From the NCBI RefSeq assembly GCF_021431925.1, contig NZ_CP090371.1, positions 2,790,001 through 2,854,000 on the forward strand: 64,000 nt of DNA. The letters run 5' to 3'. Below, in pieces: positions 1 through 8,619 of the stretch. The translations under genes and the position numbers were made by a program. The notes under the pieces were generated by a model. It was not told where the DNA came from. It worked only from the letters and a program-made list of their open reading frames with translations, and did not search any database. Within the stretch, counting starts at the first letter, position 1, and the number at the start of each line of letters is the position of its first letter. This DNA comes from Halobaculum sp. CBA1158 (GTDB taxonomy: Archaea; Halobacteriota; Halobacteria; Halobacteriales; Haloferacaceae).

Positions 1-993
1 CGAGTAGAGCCGACGCAAGAGGAGGAAGAACACCGCGACGGTTCCGGCCTGGAGCGCGCCGGCCTCGCCGGCGATGATGTCGCTGCCGGCGACCCAGAGG
101 ATGGCGACGAAGACGACGCCCGTGAGCAGCCGGAGCCCCGAGAAGAACGCCCGGCGGGCGCGGATCGCGCCCACCTTCTCGTCGTGGTAGCGCTCGCTCT
201 GGGCGGCGACGCGGTCGAACTCGAAGTCGTGGCGGTTGAACGCCTTGATGACGCGCGCGCCGCCGATGTTGTTCTCGAGCCGGGAGTTGAGCCGCGAGAC
301 CGTCTCGCGGATGCCGCGGTACTTCGGCTCGATCCACGTGAGGAACCGCCCCGACGCCAGGCCGATGATCGGCACCGGCGCGAGCGCGATGAGCGCCAGT
401 TTCGGCGAGTAGTAGAACATGATCGCGGCGATGCCGCTGACGGTCACGACCACGCGGATCGCCTGCCGGATCTCCGTGTTGAGGAACTGCTCCAGCCGGT
501 TCACGTCCTGGTTCAGGACGGACATCATCGCGCCCGTCTGGTGGTCCGCGAAGAAGCCCAGCGAGAGGTGCTGCATGTGGTCGTACGTGTCGTTTCGCAG
601 GTCGCGCTGGACCTTCTGGGCGGTCGACTGGAACAGGTACCGCGAGGCGAACCGCGTCACCGACCGCACGAGGTACGCGAGCGCGGCGATGACCACCAGT
701 CGTTCCAGAAACGCCAGCCGGGCGGCCTCGCCCGCGATCGACCCGCCCGGCAGTATCCCCACGTCCGCGAGCAGTCCCGGGTCCCCGCCCGTCCGGATCA
801 CTCGGTCGATGGCCGCGCCGACGAGCAGCGACGGTAGCAGCCGGGCGAGTCGCGTGACGATGGCGGCCGCCAGCCCGACCGACAGCCGAGGCCAGTACGG
901 CACGCAGTACCGTAACAGCCCCGTCATCGGGTTGCCGTCGACGGACTCGCGGATCTCCGCGAAGTCGCCGTGTTCCTCCTCCGCGTCGCTCAT
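1..993 (-). CDS. ABC transporter transmembrane/ATPase protein, 3' part cut off by window edge
   Basis: The visible 331 residues begin MSDAEEE at 993 and match the membrane domain of a type I ABC exporter of the MsbA/lipid-multidrug kind, in which membrane domain and ATPase are fused. The conserved first coupling helix region is visible (DLRNDTYDHMQHLSLGFF), followed by the typical NQDVNRLEQFLN stretch and the ENN/GARVIKAF segment. Several hydrophobic segments alternate with charged cytoplasmic loops. The nucleotide-binding domain would lie beyond position 1, so its motifs cannot be checked. The gene starts about 85 bp from a small hypothetical gene and nothing nearby names its substrate. Family assignment is firm, cargo unknown. 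Confidence 0.88.
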   Translation of the reverse strand, partial: MSDAEEEHGDFAEIRESVDGNPMTGLLRYCVPYWPRLSVGLAAAIVTRLARLLPSLLVGAAIDRVIRTGGDPGLLADVGILPGGSIAGEAARLAFLERLVVIAALAYLVRSVTRFASRYLFQSTAQKVQRDLRNDTYDHMQHLSLGFFADHQTGAMMSVLNQDVNRLEQFLNTEIRQAIRVVVTVSGIAAIMFYYSPKLALIALAPVPIIGLASGRFLTWIEPKYRGIRETVSRLNSRLENNIGGARVIKAFNRHDFEFDRVAAQSERYHDEKVGAIRARRAFFSGLRLLTGVVFVAILWVAGSDIIAGEAGALQAGTVAVFFLLLRRLYS

Positions 994-1078
994 TACGATT
1001 CGAAACACGCCGACGGTACAAAGGCCCACGGAACGCGGAACGCCCCCGTGGCGTCCGCTGCGTGGGGACCCGGCGTGA

Positions 1079-1402
1079 TTACGCCCCGTCCAGCAGCCGC
1101 GTCTGATCGATCGGGACCGCGGTCACGCCCCCGGCGTTCCCGTTCGAGTAGGCGTACAGCACGACGCCGGCCTCGACGTCGACGGCGCGCTTGAGCGTCC
1201 CGCTGAAGTCGTCGTCGCGAAAGCGCGCGCCCACGAGCTTCGAGAGCGGGTCCTCGTCGCCGCCGGCGTCATCGCCGTCGCCGCTGACCGCGTCGTCGCG
1301 ATCGGCGGTGCCGGCGATCGGCTCGAACTGGGGACCGTCGCCGTCGTCGCCGTCGTCGTCAGCGTCGTCGCTCATGTCCGTGTCTCGGTCGAACAGACCC
1401 AT
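1079..1402 (-). CDS. small acidic hypothetical protein, 107 aa
   Basis: A 107-residue protein with an acidic, low-complexity first half (runs of Asp and Gly, residues 10-50) and a compact second half (about 52-107) that reads like a small beta-rich domain ending at a TAA stop. There is no signal peptide, membrane segment or cysteine pair. The composition and wobble-position GC are normal for a haloarchaeal gene, and the start MGLFDR is the only sensible ATG. I do not recognise the family. It lies between the ABC transporter and lpdA on the same strand, but the gaps (85 and 124 bp) argue against tight coupling. Confidence 0.72.
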   Translation of the reverse strand: MGLFDRDTDMSDDADDDGDDGDGPQFEPIAGTADRDDAVSGDGDDAGGDEDPLSKLVGARFRDDDFSGTLKRAVDVEAGVVLYAYSNGNAGGVTAVPIDQTRLLDGA

Positions 1403-1526
1403 GGCGGATCGACTCCGCGTCGTGTGAAAAGTGTGACGCGAGGTCGCCGTGTTGGGTCGGGTCGTGTCGCGTCGGGTCGCGTCGGGTCGGAGACCGGTGA
1501 CCGTTCCGTTCGCCGTCGGAGCCAGC

Positions 1527-2954
1527 CTACCGATTCAGCGTGTGGATCGCCTGCCCCATCGCGTTCTCGGCGGCCTCCATCGTCGCCTCCGCGAGCGTCG
1601 GGTGGGTGTGGATCGTCGCGGCCACGTCCTCCAGCGTCGCGCCCATCTCGACGGCGAGCGCGAGTTCGGCGATCAGTTCGGAGGCGTCGGGGCCGACGAT
1701 CTGCCCGCCGAGCACGAAGCCCGTCTCCTCGTCGGCGACGATCCGAACGAACCCCTCGGTGTGAGTCGTCGTGAGCGCCCGGCCGGAGGCGTTGAACGGC
1801 ATCTCGCCGACGGCGGGCTCGAAGCCCTCGGCGGCGGCCTCGTCCTCGGTCAGCCCCACCGTGGCGATCTCCGGTTCGGTGAAGACGGCCGCGGGCACGG
1901 CCTGGTAGTCCAGCGCCGCGGGCTCGCCGGCGGCCGCCTCGGCGGCGACGATCCCCTCTTTGCTTGCCTTGTGCGCGAGCATCGGCTCGCCGGCCACGTC
2001 GCCGACGGCGAAGATCGAGTCCACGTCGGTGCGGGCCTGGTGGTCCGTCTCGATGAACCCGTCCTCGTTCGGCTCCACTCCGGCGTTCTCCAGTTCGAGG
2101 GTGTCGGTAACGGGAGCGCGACCGACCGCGACGAGCACCTGGTCCGCGAGGTACTCCGAGGTCTCGCCCGCCTCCGTCTCGGTCTCGACGGCGACGCCGC
2201 CCTCGGCGGTCTCCTCCCAGCCGCTCGCGCCCTCGCCGAAGTGGAACTCGACGCCGAGCTCCTCCGCGCGCTTGCGGACGATCCGTTGCACGTCCTCCTC
2301 GTAGCCGGGGAGCACGTCGTCGAGCATCTCCACCACCGTCACGTCGGTGCCGAGCTTCGCGAGCATCGTCGACAGCTCCATGCCGATGTAGCCCGCGCCG
2401 ACGACGACGAGGCGCTCGGGGAGCGACTCCATCGCGAGCAGGTCGCGCGAGGAGAGCACGCGCTCGCCGTCGAACTCGAAGCCGGGGACCTGGATCGGCC
2501 GCGACCCGGTGGCGACGACGGCGTGATCGAACTCGATCGACTCGCTGCCCTGCCCCGCGCCCTCGTGGGCGACGCGCAGTTTGTTCTCGTCGGCGAACGT
2601 CGCCGTTCCCTCGACGAGGTTGACGCCGTTGGCCTTACAGAGCTTCTCGACGCCGCCGGTGAGACGGTCGACGACGCCGCTCTTCCAGCGCTGCATGCGC
2701 TCCACGTCGACGGCCGGGTCGGCGTAGATGCCCAGTTCCTCGGCGTTACCCGCCTCGTGGGCGACGTCCGCGCCGTGGATGAACGCCTTCGACGGGATGC
2801 AGCCGTGGTTGAGGCAGACGCCCCCGTAGGCGTCCTTCTCGATGAGGGTCGTGTCGAGTCCCTGCTGTGCCGCGCGGATCGCGGCGACGTAGCCCCCGGG
2901 ACCGGCCCCGATGACGGCGACGTCCGTTCCGGTCGAGATGTCTCCGACGACCAT
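1527..2954 (-). CDS. lpdA: dihydrolipoyl dehydrogenase (E3)
   Basis: A 475-residue FAD/NAD disulfide oxidoreductase that reoxidises dihydrolipoamide in 2-oxoacid dehydrogenase or glycine-cleavage complexes. The N-terminal FAD site GAGPGGY is at residues 17-22. The redox-active pair C47 and C52 sits in GGVCLNHGCIPSK. A second GxGxxG NAD site is VVGAGYIGMEL, the FAD-binding FAVGDVAG segment follows, and the C-terminal catalytic HTHPTLAE is near residue 449. Length is normal for the family. A TTTATC box at about 2979-2985, 25-31 nt upstream, supports the ATG at 2954 as a leaderless start. No E1 or E2 genes are in the window, so the partner complex is unknown. Confidence 0.96.
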   Translation of the reverse strand: MVVGDISTGTDVAVIGAGPGGYVAAIRAAQQGLDTTLIEKDAYGGVCLNHGCIPSKAFIHGADVAHEAGNAEELGIYADPAVDVERMQRWKSGVVDRLTGGVEKLCKANGVNLVEGTATFADENKLRVAHEGAGQGSESIEFDHAVVATGSRPIQVPGFEFDGERVLSSRDLLAMESLPERLVVVGAGYIGMELSTMLAKLGTDVTVVEMLDDVLPGYEEDVQRIVRKRAEELGVEFHFGEGASGWEETAEGGVAVETETEAGETSEYLADQVLVAVGRAPVTDTLELENAGVEPNEDGFIETDHQARTDVDSIFAVGDVAGEPMLAHKASKEGIVAAEAAAGEPAALDYQAVPAAVFTEPEIATVGLTEDEAAAEGFEPAVGEMPFNASGRALTTTHTEGFVRIVADEETGFVLGGQIVGPDASELIAELALAVEMGATLEDVAATIHTHPTLAEATMEAAENAMGQAIHTLNR

Positions 2955-3086
2955 TGAGTTCCCCTTTCTGATCCGGGATGATAAACTGGCAGGAATTGCG
3001 GACGACGGGGGCGGCGGACCGCCGCCGGCGACGGCGTGTGGGGCGGCGGACGGTCCTCGGCGACGGCGGGTGAGTCGACGTCCCGC

Positions 3087-5030
3087 TCAGTCGTCGGCGT
3101 ACATGCTCCCGATGTCGTCCTCGTACCGCTCGAGGATGTTGCGCCGCTTCTTCTTCATCGTGGGCGTGAGCAGGTCGTTCTCCTCGGAGAACTCCTCGGC
3201 GACGACGCGGAACTGCTTGATCGTCTCGTGGGCCTCGAAGTCCTCGTTGACGCGGTCGACCTCCGTCTGGATGAGTTCCCGTACCCGGTCGTCGCGACAC
3301 AGCGCGTCGTCGTCCGCGGGGAGGTCGTACCCCTCGCCGTCGGCCCACGCGCGCACCGCCGCGAGGTTCGGGACGACGATCGCCGAGACGAACTTCCTCG
3401 AGTCGCCGACGACCATGGCCTGCTCGACGTACTCGGAGGCCGCGAAGGCGTCCTCGATCGCGCCCGGCGGGACGTACTTGCCCGTCGAGAGCTTCATGAG
3501 CTGTTTGGCGCGCTCGCGGAAGCTGATGTAGTCGTCCGGGCGGATCTCGACCACGTCGCCGGTGCGGAACCAGCGCTCGCCGTCGATCTCCGTGAACGCC
3601 GCCTCGGTCTCCTCGGGGAGGTTCCGGTAGCCGCTGAAGACGTTCGGCCCGCGAACGAGCAGTTCGCCGACCGTGCCGTCGGTCCCGTCGTCGCCGCCGA
3701 CGGCCCCGGCCACCGCCTCGTCGACGCGCACGTCCACGTCGTGCACCGGCGGGCCGATCGTGCCGACCTTCGGCTCCTCCGGGGAGTTCACCGCGACGAC
3801 GGGGGCCGTCTCCGTGAGGCCGTACCCCTCGAGGATGGGGACGCCCATCCCGTGGTACAGTTCGCAGAGGTCCGCCGACAGCGACCCGCCGCCGGAGATG
3901 AAGAAGTCGACGTTGCCGCCCAGCGCCTCCTTCACCGTCGAGAAGACGAGGCGGTCGGCCAGACCGTAGCGCATCCGGAGTCCGACGCCGGGGTCGTCGG
4001 ATCGGTGGTGTTCGCGACCGACGCCGGTTGCCCAGTTGAAGATTCGCTCCTTCACGCTCGATTCGGACGCCTGCTCGCGGATCGCGGCGTACAGCTTCTC
4101 GTACACCCGGGGGACGCTCGTCGCCGTCGAGGGTCGCACGAGCCCGAAGTCCTCGCGGAGGGTGTCGGACGACTCCGCGTACGCGACGGTCGCGCCGACG
4201 GAGTACATCATGAAGTGCCCCGCGAGGCGCTCGAACACGTGCGCCAGCGGGAGGAACGACAGCGTGACCGCGGTCTCGTCGATGACCGGCACGTCGTCGG
4301 GCTTGTCCGGGCGGTCGCCGAAGCGGCGGACGCACTGATCGACGTTCGCGAGGAAGTTGCGGTGGCTCAGCTCCGCGCCCTTCGGCGTGCCGGTGGTGCC
4401 GGAGGTGTAGATGAGGCTCGCGAGGTCGTCGATGTCGCGGTCGATCACCCACCCGTCGCCGGGGTCGACCTCGGCCCCGATCTCGTGGAGTTCGCCGAGC
4501 GTGTACACGTCGTCGCGCTCGTGTTCTCCGCCGTCGACGAGGACGACGAACTCCAGGTCGAGGTCGTCCTCGACGGCCAGCACCCGCTCGAGTAGCTCCC
4601 GGTTCTCGACGACGACGCCGGACGCGCCGGGGTCCGCGAGGAGGTGCCGGACCTGATCGGTCGACGACGAGGTGTAGACGGTCGTGACGACCGCGCCCGC
4701 GCCCAGCAGCGCGAAGTCGGCGTGGGCCCACTCCATGCGCGTGTCGGCGAAGATCCCGACGCGGTCGCCGGCGGTCACGCCGAGCTCGCGGAAGCCGGCC
4801 GAGAGCCGACGGACGAGGTCGCGCATCTCGCGGTAGGTGAGGTCGGCGTAGTCGCCGTCGGGCGCGGCGTCGACGACGCCCGCCCGGGCCAACGAGCGAT
4901 CGTACACTCCGCCCTTGTAGCGCTGGGCGACTCGGTCGGCGTGCTCACGGCCGCTCGCGTCGAAGGTCGCCGCCAGCGAGTCCCGGGTGACTTCCGGATC
5001 GTACTCGCGTTCGGCCTGCCGCCAGTCCAT
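3087..5030 (-). CDS. long-chain fatty acid--CoA ligase (AMP-forming)
   Basis: A 647-residue adenylate-forming enzyme that activates a fatty acid through an acyl-AMP intermediate and transfers it to CoA. The P-loop-like A3 motif YTSGTTGTPKG is followed by HSTLP-region sequence LSFLPLAHVFER, the acyl-binding GYGLTETAPV motif, the adenylate-binding WFRTGD, and the C-terminal K-bearing RAKQLMKLSTGKYVPP, all in the order seen in FadD/Faa-type ligases. The frame stays open upstream, but the ATG at 5030 (MDWRQAE) is preferred: it has a TTAATA box near 5056-5062 and upstream codons are Arg/Pro-rich noise. Chain length preference cannot be read from sequence. Confidence 0.94.
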   Translation of the reverse strand: MDWRQAEREYDPEVTRDSLAATFDASGREHADRVAQRYKGGVYDRSLARAGVVDAAPDGDYADLTYREMRDLVRRLSAGFRELGVTAGDRVGIFADTRMEWAHADFALLGAGAVVTTVYTSSSTDQVRHLLADPGASGVVVENRELLERVLAVEDDLDLEFVVLVDGGEHERDDVYTLGELHEIGAEVDPGDGWVIDRDIDDLASLIYTSGTTGTPKGAELSHRNFLANVDQCVRRFGDRPDKPDDVPVIDETAVTLSFLPLAHVFERLAGHFMMYSVGATVAYAESSDTLREDFGLVRPSTATSVPRVYEKLYAAIREQASESSVKERIFNWATGVGREHHRSDDPGVGLRMRYGLADRLVFSTVKEALGGNVDFFISGGGSLSADLCELYHGMGVPILEGYGLTETAPVVAVNSPEEPKVGTIGPPVHDVDVRVDEAVAGAVGGDDGTDGTVGELLVRGPNVFSGYRNLPEETEAAFTEIDGERWFRTGDVVEIRPDDYISFRERAKQLMKLSTGKYVPPGAIEDAFAASEYVEQAMVVGDSRKFVSAIVVPNLAAVRAWADGEGYDLPADDDALCRDDRVRELIQTEVDRVNEDFEAHETIKQFRVVAEEFSEENDLLTPTMKKKRRNILERYEDDIGSMYADD

Positions 5031-5170
5031 GCCTCTCCCTGGCGAACGGGGGCGTATTAAGTCGGTCCCCATTCCCGGCGCGTTGTCACGGGTTTCTCGC
5101 GGTCGCCGACGGGGACGCGACGGTTCCGTACCGCGTCCGCGACGCCACCGCCTCCGCAACACCGCTCGCC

Positions 5171-6097
5171 TCAGACCGTCTCGCCGCGCTTCTCCTTGTA
5201 GTCGAGGTAGCCGAGGACGCCGCGCGTGTTCAGTCGCTCCTCCTCGCGGGCCTTCTCCTCGCCCCACACCTCGATGTGGTCCTCGGGGGCGTTCGCGGCG
5301 AAGTGCTCGATCACTGCCTCGTCGTCGCCCAACTCCTCGCGTTTCTGTCGGACTGCCTCGACCCACTCGGCGAGGGTGCGCTTGTACTCCGCGAGCAGTC
5401 GGTCCTCGAACTCACGGGGGCCGAAGTGGCCGAAGCAGACGTACCGCGGGTCGAGGTCGCGGATCGTGTCCGCGTCGTCCTGACAGCCGTGGAGGTCGAA
5501 CCGCGAGGGCGGGGAGGTCTGCTCGATCCGGTCGAGTTCGGGGATGTAGATCCCGGCGGCGTCGGCGGCGAACAGCACGTCGTCGCCGCGGTCGTGGAAG
5601 ATCACCTGGTGCGGGGCGTGCCCCGGCGCGTGGTGCACGTCGAGGTCGCGGTCGCCCAGATCGAGCGTCTCGCCGCCCGAGAGCGACTCGATCCGGTCGG
5701 CCGGCACCGGCTCGGGCTCGACGTAGTGTCGCCATTGGTCGCCGACGGCGGACTTGGTGCCGGCGACGAGTCGCTCGGGATCGACGAGGTGGTCGACGCC
5801 CGTCTCGTGGATCATCACCGTCGCGTCGGGGTAGCGCTCGGCGAGAAAGCCCGTCCCGCCGGCGTGATCGAGGTGGACGTGCGTCGGGAGGACGAACTCG
5901 GGGGTGATCCCGAGGCTGTCGAGCGCGTCGAACAGGTACTCGCGGTTGGTCCCGATCCCGGTGTCGATGACGGCGGGGCGTTCGGCGTCGACGAGGTACA
6001 CCGCGCCGTAGTTGGCCGTGTCGTACATCCCGGTGTCGAGGTAGTAGAGGTCCGTACAGCCGGGTATCGGCTCCACGTCTCCGGGCTCCATCTCCAT
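5171..6097 (-). CDS. MBL-fold metallo-hydrolase, 308 aa
   Basis: A metallo-beta-lactamase fold hydrolase. The zinc-binding signature THVHLDHAGG and the later metal ligands PGHAPHQVIFH and CFGHFGPR (third His) are all present, so the dinuclear site should be intact. The C-terminal part (about 215-308) is helical and charged, as in haloarchaeal glyoxalase-II-like hydrolases of unknown substrate. Two ATGs are possible; the one at 6097 (MEMEPGD) is chosen because a TTTTGG box at 6122-6127 lies 25-30 nt upstream, the leaderless arrangement usual in haloarchaea. The substrate is not predictable. Confidence 0.92.
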   Translation of the reverse strand: MEMEPGDVEPIPGCTDLYYLDTGMYDTANYGAVYLVDAERPAVIDTGIGTNREYLFDALDSLGITPEFVLPTHVHLDHAGGTGFLAERYPDATVMIHETGVDHLVDPERLVAGTKSAVGDQWRHYVEPEPVPADRIESLSGGETLDLGDRDLDVHHAPGHAPHQVIFHDRGDDVLFAADAAGIYIPELDRIEQTSPPSRFDLHGCQDDADTIRDLDPRYVCFGHFGPREFEDRLLAEYKRTLAEWVEAVRQKREELGDDEAVIEHFAANAPEDHIEVWGEEKAREEERLNTRGVLGYLDYKEKRGETV

Positions 6098-6260
6098 GGT
6101 CGCACCGGCGTTAGTCGGTACCAAAAGGGTTCGGGAGGCGGCCGAACCGTGGGAACGCGGAGCCGCCGCTGGCGACCCGAACGACGCGGAGGGCGCGGCG
6201 GGTGCGCGCGGGCGGTCGGGGACCGCGGCGAGGCGAGGGCGATCGGTGGCGGGGCGGGTG

Positions 6261-6366
6261 GCGGCGGTTCCTGGGGCGACCGTCGCGACCGACGGCGATG
6301 CCGGCGGCGGTTCCTGGGGTGACCGTCGCGACCGACGGCGATGCCGGCGGCGGTTCCTGGGGCGAC
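6261..6366. repeat. 43-bp tandem repeat, about 2.5 copies
   Basis: Units start at 6261, 6304 and 6347. The first two are full 43-bp copies beginning GCGGCGGTTCCTGGGG, differing at one base; the third diverges after about 20 bp, just before the stop codon of the next gene (6369). It lies in the intergenic space downstream of a minus-strand hypothetical gene and upstream of the MBL hydrolase promoter. Function unknown; probably replication slippage. Confidence 0.9.
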
Positions 6367-6368
6367 GG

Positions 6369-6662
6369 CTACGCGTTCACGTCCGGGCCGTCGTCGACGA
6401 ACCGAACCGTGAAGCGCTCGTAGCCGCCGTAGGCCGTCTCCAGCGAGCCGATCCACCAGTTCCATCGTTCCGCGAGGTCGTGGTCCTCGGGCGCGTCCGA
6501 TAGCTCCTCGAGCACCTCCTCGACGGTCAGCTCGTGGCCGCGGTCGGCGGCGATCCTCCCGGAGTCGGCCAGGTCTCGCGCCTGCCGGGCGACCGTACGG
6601 CGAACCGCCTCCGTCCCCCCGAACTCGCGCTCGAGGGCCGCCGTGAGTTCTCTGCTGTCCAC
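6369..6662 (-). CDS. hypothetical protein, 97 aa
   Basis: A 97-residue soluble, mostly helical acidic protein starting at GTG (MDSREL). It has no membrane segment or cysteine motif. A conserved-looking aromatic patch (ERWNWWIGSLETAYGGYERF) near the C-terminus suggests a small folded domain. A CTAAAAC-type box at about 6685-6692 lies 23-30 nt upstream of the GTG and supports the start. I do not recognise the family. It sits between the RNase P RNA gene and an MBL hydrolase, all on the minus strand but with separate promoters. Confidence 0.75.
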   Translation of the reverse strand: MDSRELTAALEREFGGTEAVRRTVARQARDLADSGRIAADRGHELTVEEVLEELSDAPEDHDLAERWNWWIGSLETAYGGYERFTVRFVDDGPDVNA

Positions 6663-6794
6663 ACCGAGGGTTGGTGGTCCATCGGTTTTAGTTAGTCGGG
6701 TGCGTGTCAGCCGTTCGCACGACCGTCGTCGGACGGTATGCGGGCGACTACCGTCGGTGATCGCGGCGTCCCGGCACCGCCGCTGGCGAGCGCG

Positions 6795-7249
6795 AGAGCG
6801 GCCGAGGGGAGTAAGCCCCCTTCTGTTCGGCCCGACATTCGGCTGAGCGTCCGCGTCGTTGCGGGGCGCGAGCCCCGGTCGTCCGCACGGGGACGCCGTG
6901 CGGGAACCCGGACTACCATCGGGGCGACCGCCGCGGCCGCCCGTCGACGCGGGCTTGCACCGGCGAGGATTCGCCGTTCCATCCGTTCCCGCCCGTCGGT
7001 CCTCGGTGGGTTCGCTCCCTCCCCTCTCGGGTCGGTTCGCGCGCCCGCGGCGGAGCCGCGAGCGCCGGCGGCGACGGATCGCCGCCGCACCTCATCGGTC
7101 GGGGCGGGGGGTCTCGTTGCTGTTCCAGAGCCAGCCGTCTCCGACTCCGGGCTTGCGCCCGGTCGCCCGTCCGGGGGTGGGGGGACTTTCCTCATGCGCC
7201 GTCGCCCGAGAGGGTCGAGCGCACGGGGGTCGGGCTCCCTCTGCCGAGT
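6795..7249 (-). ncRNA. rnpB: RNase P RNA, archaeal type A
   Basis: The catalytic RNA of ribonuclease P, which removes 5' leaders from pre-tRNA. Reading the minus strand, GAGGAAAGTCCCCCC (conserved region I) begins near 7197. It is followed by GGAACAGCAACGAGACC and later GGTGCAAGCC, both typical of archaeal RNase P RNA. AACAGAAGGGGGCTTACTCCCC (conserved region V) lies near 6805-6827. Regions I and V can pair (AGTCCCCC with GGGGGCT) to form P4. The 5' GGCAGAGGGAG can pair with 3' CTCCCCTCGGCC to close P1/P2. The ends are estimated from that pairing and from a TATA box at 7271-7276. Length about 455 nt, close to known haloarchaeal examples. Confidence 0.93.
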
Positions 7250-7270
7250 CCGGATAGATCGCTCGCTCTG

Positions 7271-7276
7271 ATAAAG
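7271..7276 (-). promoter_or_regulatory. TATA box of rnpB
   Basis: CTTTAT on the minus strand, centred about 26 nt upstream of the 5' end deduced from the P1 helix of the RNase P RNA. Position and composition fit an archaeal TBP site. Confidence 0.65.
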
Positions 7277-7406
7277 CGTTCGGGGTGATCGCGACGCCGA
7301 TCTGTTCCCCCCGTGATCGGACGCCTCGCGGGCCGTGGGACGCTGGTGTGTCACTTCGTATCACGGTGATGAAAGGCTTCAAGTCCGGTGGGCCCACAGT
7401 ACGTGT

Positions 7407-8009
7407 ATGTCCGAAGCGGAGACCGTGCGGCTCACCTACGAGGACGGTGCACGCGCGGTCGAACTCGCCCGGGAGTCGGTCGAGGCGTACGTACTGCAGG
7501 GCCAACGCGAACAACCGGGGAGCATGCGCGACGCCTTCTACGCGCGAACCGGTGCGTTCGTCCGCCTCCAGTCCACTCGAGGCAGGGGGCGCATGCGCGG
7601 CTGTGCCGGGTCGTATCGGGGGAAGGACCAGCTCGGCCACGCCATCGTCGACGCGGCGATCAAGGCGGCCTCGGCGGACTCCGGCGGCTCGGAACTCGAG
7701 CCCAAGGAACTCGACTCCGTGCTCGTCTCCGCGTACGTCGTCTCCGGCGTCACGCTCACCAACGACCCCGTCGAGGACCTCGAACTCGGCCGCCACGGCG
7801 TCGCGGTCGACCACAACGGTCACCACGGCTGGCTGTATCCGACGATCCCCGTCGAGAACGACTGGAGCACCGAGAAGTTCCTCTCGCGCGTCTGCCGGAA
7901 GGCCGGGCTCTCGCCGCTGGCGTGGCAGGACGAGGAGACGATGGTGACGCTCATCGACGGACAGGTGTTCCGCGAGCGCCGCGACGGCGGCAGCGTCGAA
8001 CAGCTGTAG
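7407..8009 (+). CDS. AMMECR1 family protein
   Basis: A 200-residue member of the AMMECR1 family, a widespread fold in archaea and eukaryotes whose biochemical role is unresolved. The diagnostic MRGCAG motif, normally LRGCIG, lies near residue 70. It is followed by a conserved Gly/Asp-rich VSGVTL and GRHGVAVDHNGHHGWLYP region close to the family's usual GlyGvxl segment. Length matches the family. The ATG at 7407 (MSEAETV) is chosen over upstream in-frame starts because homologues begin with this kind of short acidic leader and upstream sequence is not protein-like. It is divergent from rnpB. Confidence 0.92.
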   Translation: MSEAETVRLTYEDGARAVELARESVEAYVLQGQREQPGSMRDAFYARTGAFVRLQSTRGRGRMRGCAGSYRGKDQLGHAIVDAAIKAASADSGGSELEPKELDSVLVSAYVVSGVTLTNDPVEDLELGRHGVAVDHNGHHGWLYPTIPVENDWSTEKFLSRVCRKAGLSPLAWQDEETMVTLIDGQVFRERRDGGSVEQL

Positions 8010-8073
8010 GCGACCGACAGCGCCGACTTCTCCGCGACGCGCCGTGACTCACCGGCGACGCGACCGGGTCCGT

Positions 8074-8556
8074 TCAACAGCTGTCCTCGATCGGATCGGC
8101 GACGTCCTCGACCCGGTCGTCGAACTCGAACAGTCGCTCGTCGCCGCGACTGTGCCGGAAGATCAGTCGGTCCGGGACGTACTCCACCGGGGCGGTGAGC
8201 GTGTAGGTCGCGGTCGTCTCCTCTCCGTCACAGGGCGGAAGGAAGTCGGTGTCGTTGCTCGTGACCGTCGCCGTCAACGACAGTCCCTCGGGGCCCCGTT
8301 CGAGGGTGCTCGTGAGACGCCGACAGTCCGGCACGAACGCGGGGAACTGCCCGCGGAGACAGACGGACGACTCCTCGACCACGAACCGTATCGCGTGTCC
8401 GTCACAGTCGAACGCCGAGGGGTCCGGATCGGTGTCGACCTCGAACTCGTGGTCGATCGACGAGGGGGAGTGGAAGCCGCAGCCGGCGACGGCGGCCGTT
8501 CCGCCGGCGGCGAGTCCGGCCGCGGCGGTGCGGAGCAGGTCGCGTCTGGAGGGCAT
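8074..8556 (-). CDS. Tat-exported lipoprotein, 160 aa
   Basis: The N-terminus carries a twin-arginine signal (R4 R5 in RRDLLR), a hydrophobic Ala/Gly stretch and a lipobox AVAGC with the lipidated cysteine at residue 26, so the protein should be folded in the cytoplasm, exported by Tat and anchored by lipid on the cell surface. The mature part has four further cysteines that could form disulfides and an acidic surface. No domain is recognised. The start at 8556 is chosen because the Tat motif is then placed 3 residues from the N-terminus; a longer upstream frame adds only Arg/Pro-rich noise. Confidence 0.87.
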   Translation of the reverse strand: MPSRRDLLRTAAAGLAAGGTAAVAGCGFHSPSSIDHEFEVDTDPDPSAFDCDGHAIRFVVEESSVCLRGQFPAFVPDCRRLTSTLERGPEGLSLTATVTSNDTDFLPPCDGEETTATYTLTAPVEYVPDRLIFRHSRGDERLFEFDDRVEDVADPIEDSC

Positions 8557-8619
8557 CGCCGGACGGAGTCGCGGTCGCGGTAAACCTCTTGCGGGGATTG
8601 CCGACACGGACGCGACGAC

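Noticed and set aside
1449-1526. Short GTCGGGTC-type repeats before the lpdA stop
   Set aside because: Brief low-complexity run with irregular units; no evidence for function.
2746-4731. Long frame overlapping the acyl-CoA ligase on the same strand
   Set aside because: Arg-rich shadow frame; the ligase frame holds all adenylation motifs.
6707-7354. Open frames on both strands between the 97-aa gene and AMMECR1
   Set aside because: They overlap the RNase P RNA and translate to Arg/Pro/Ser-rich sequence with no protein character.
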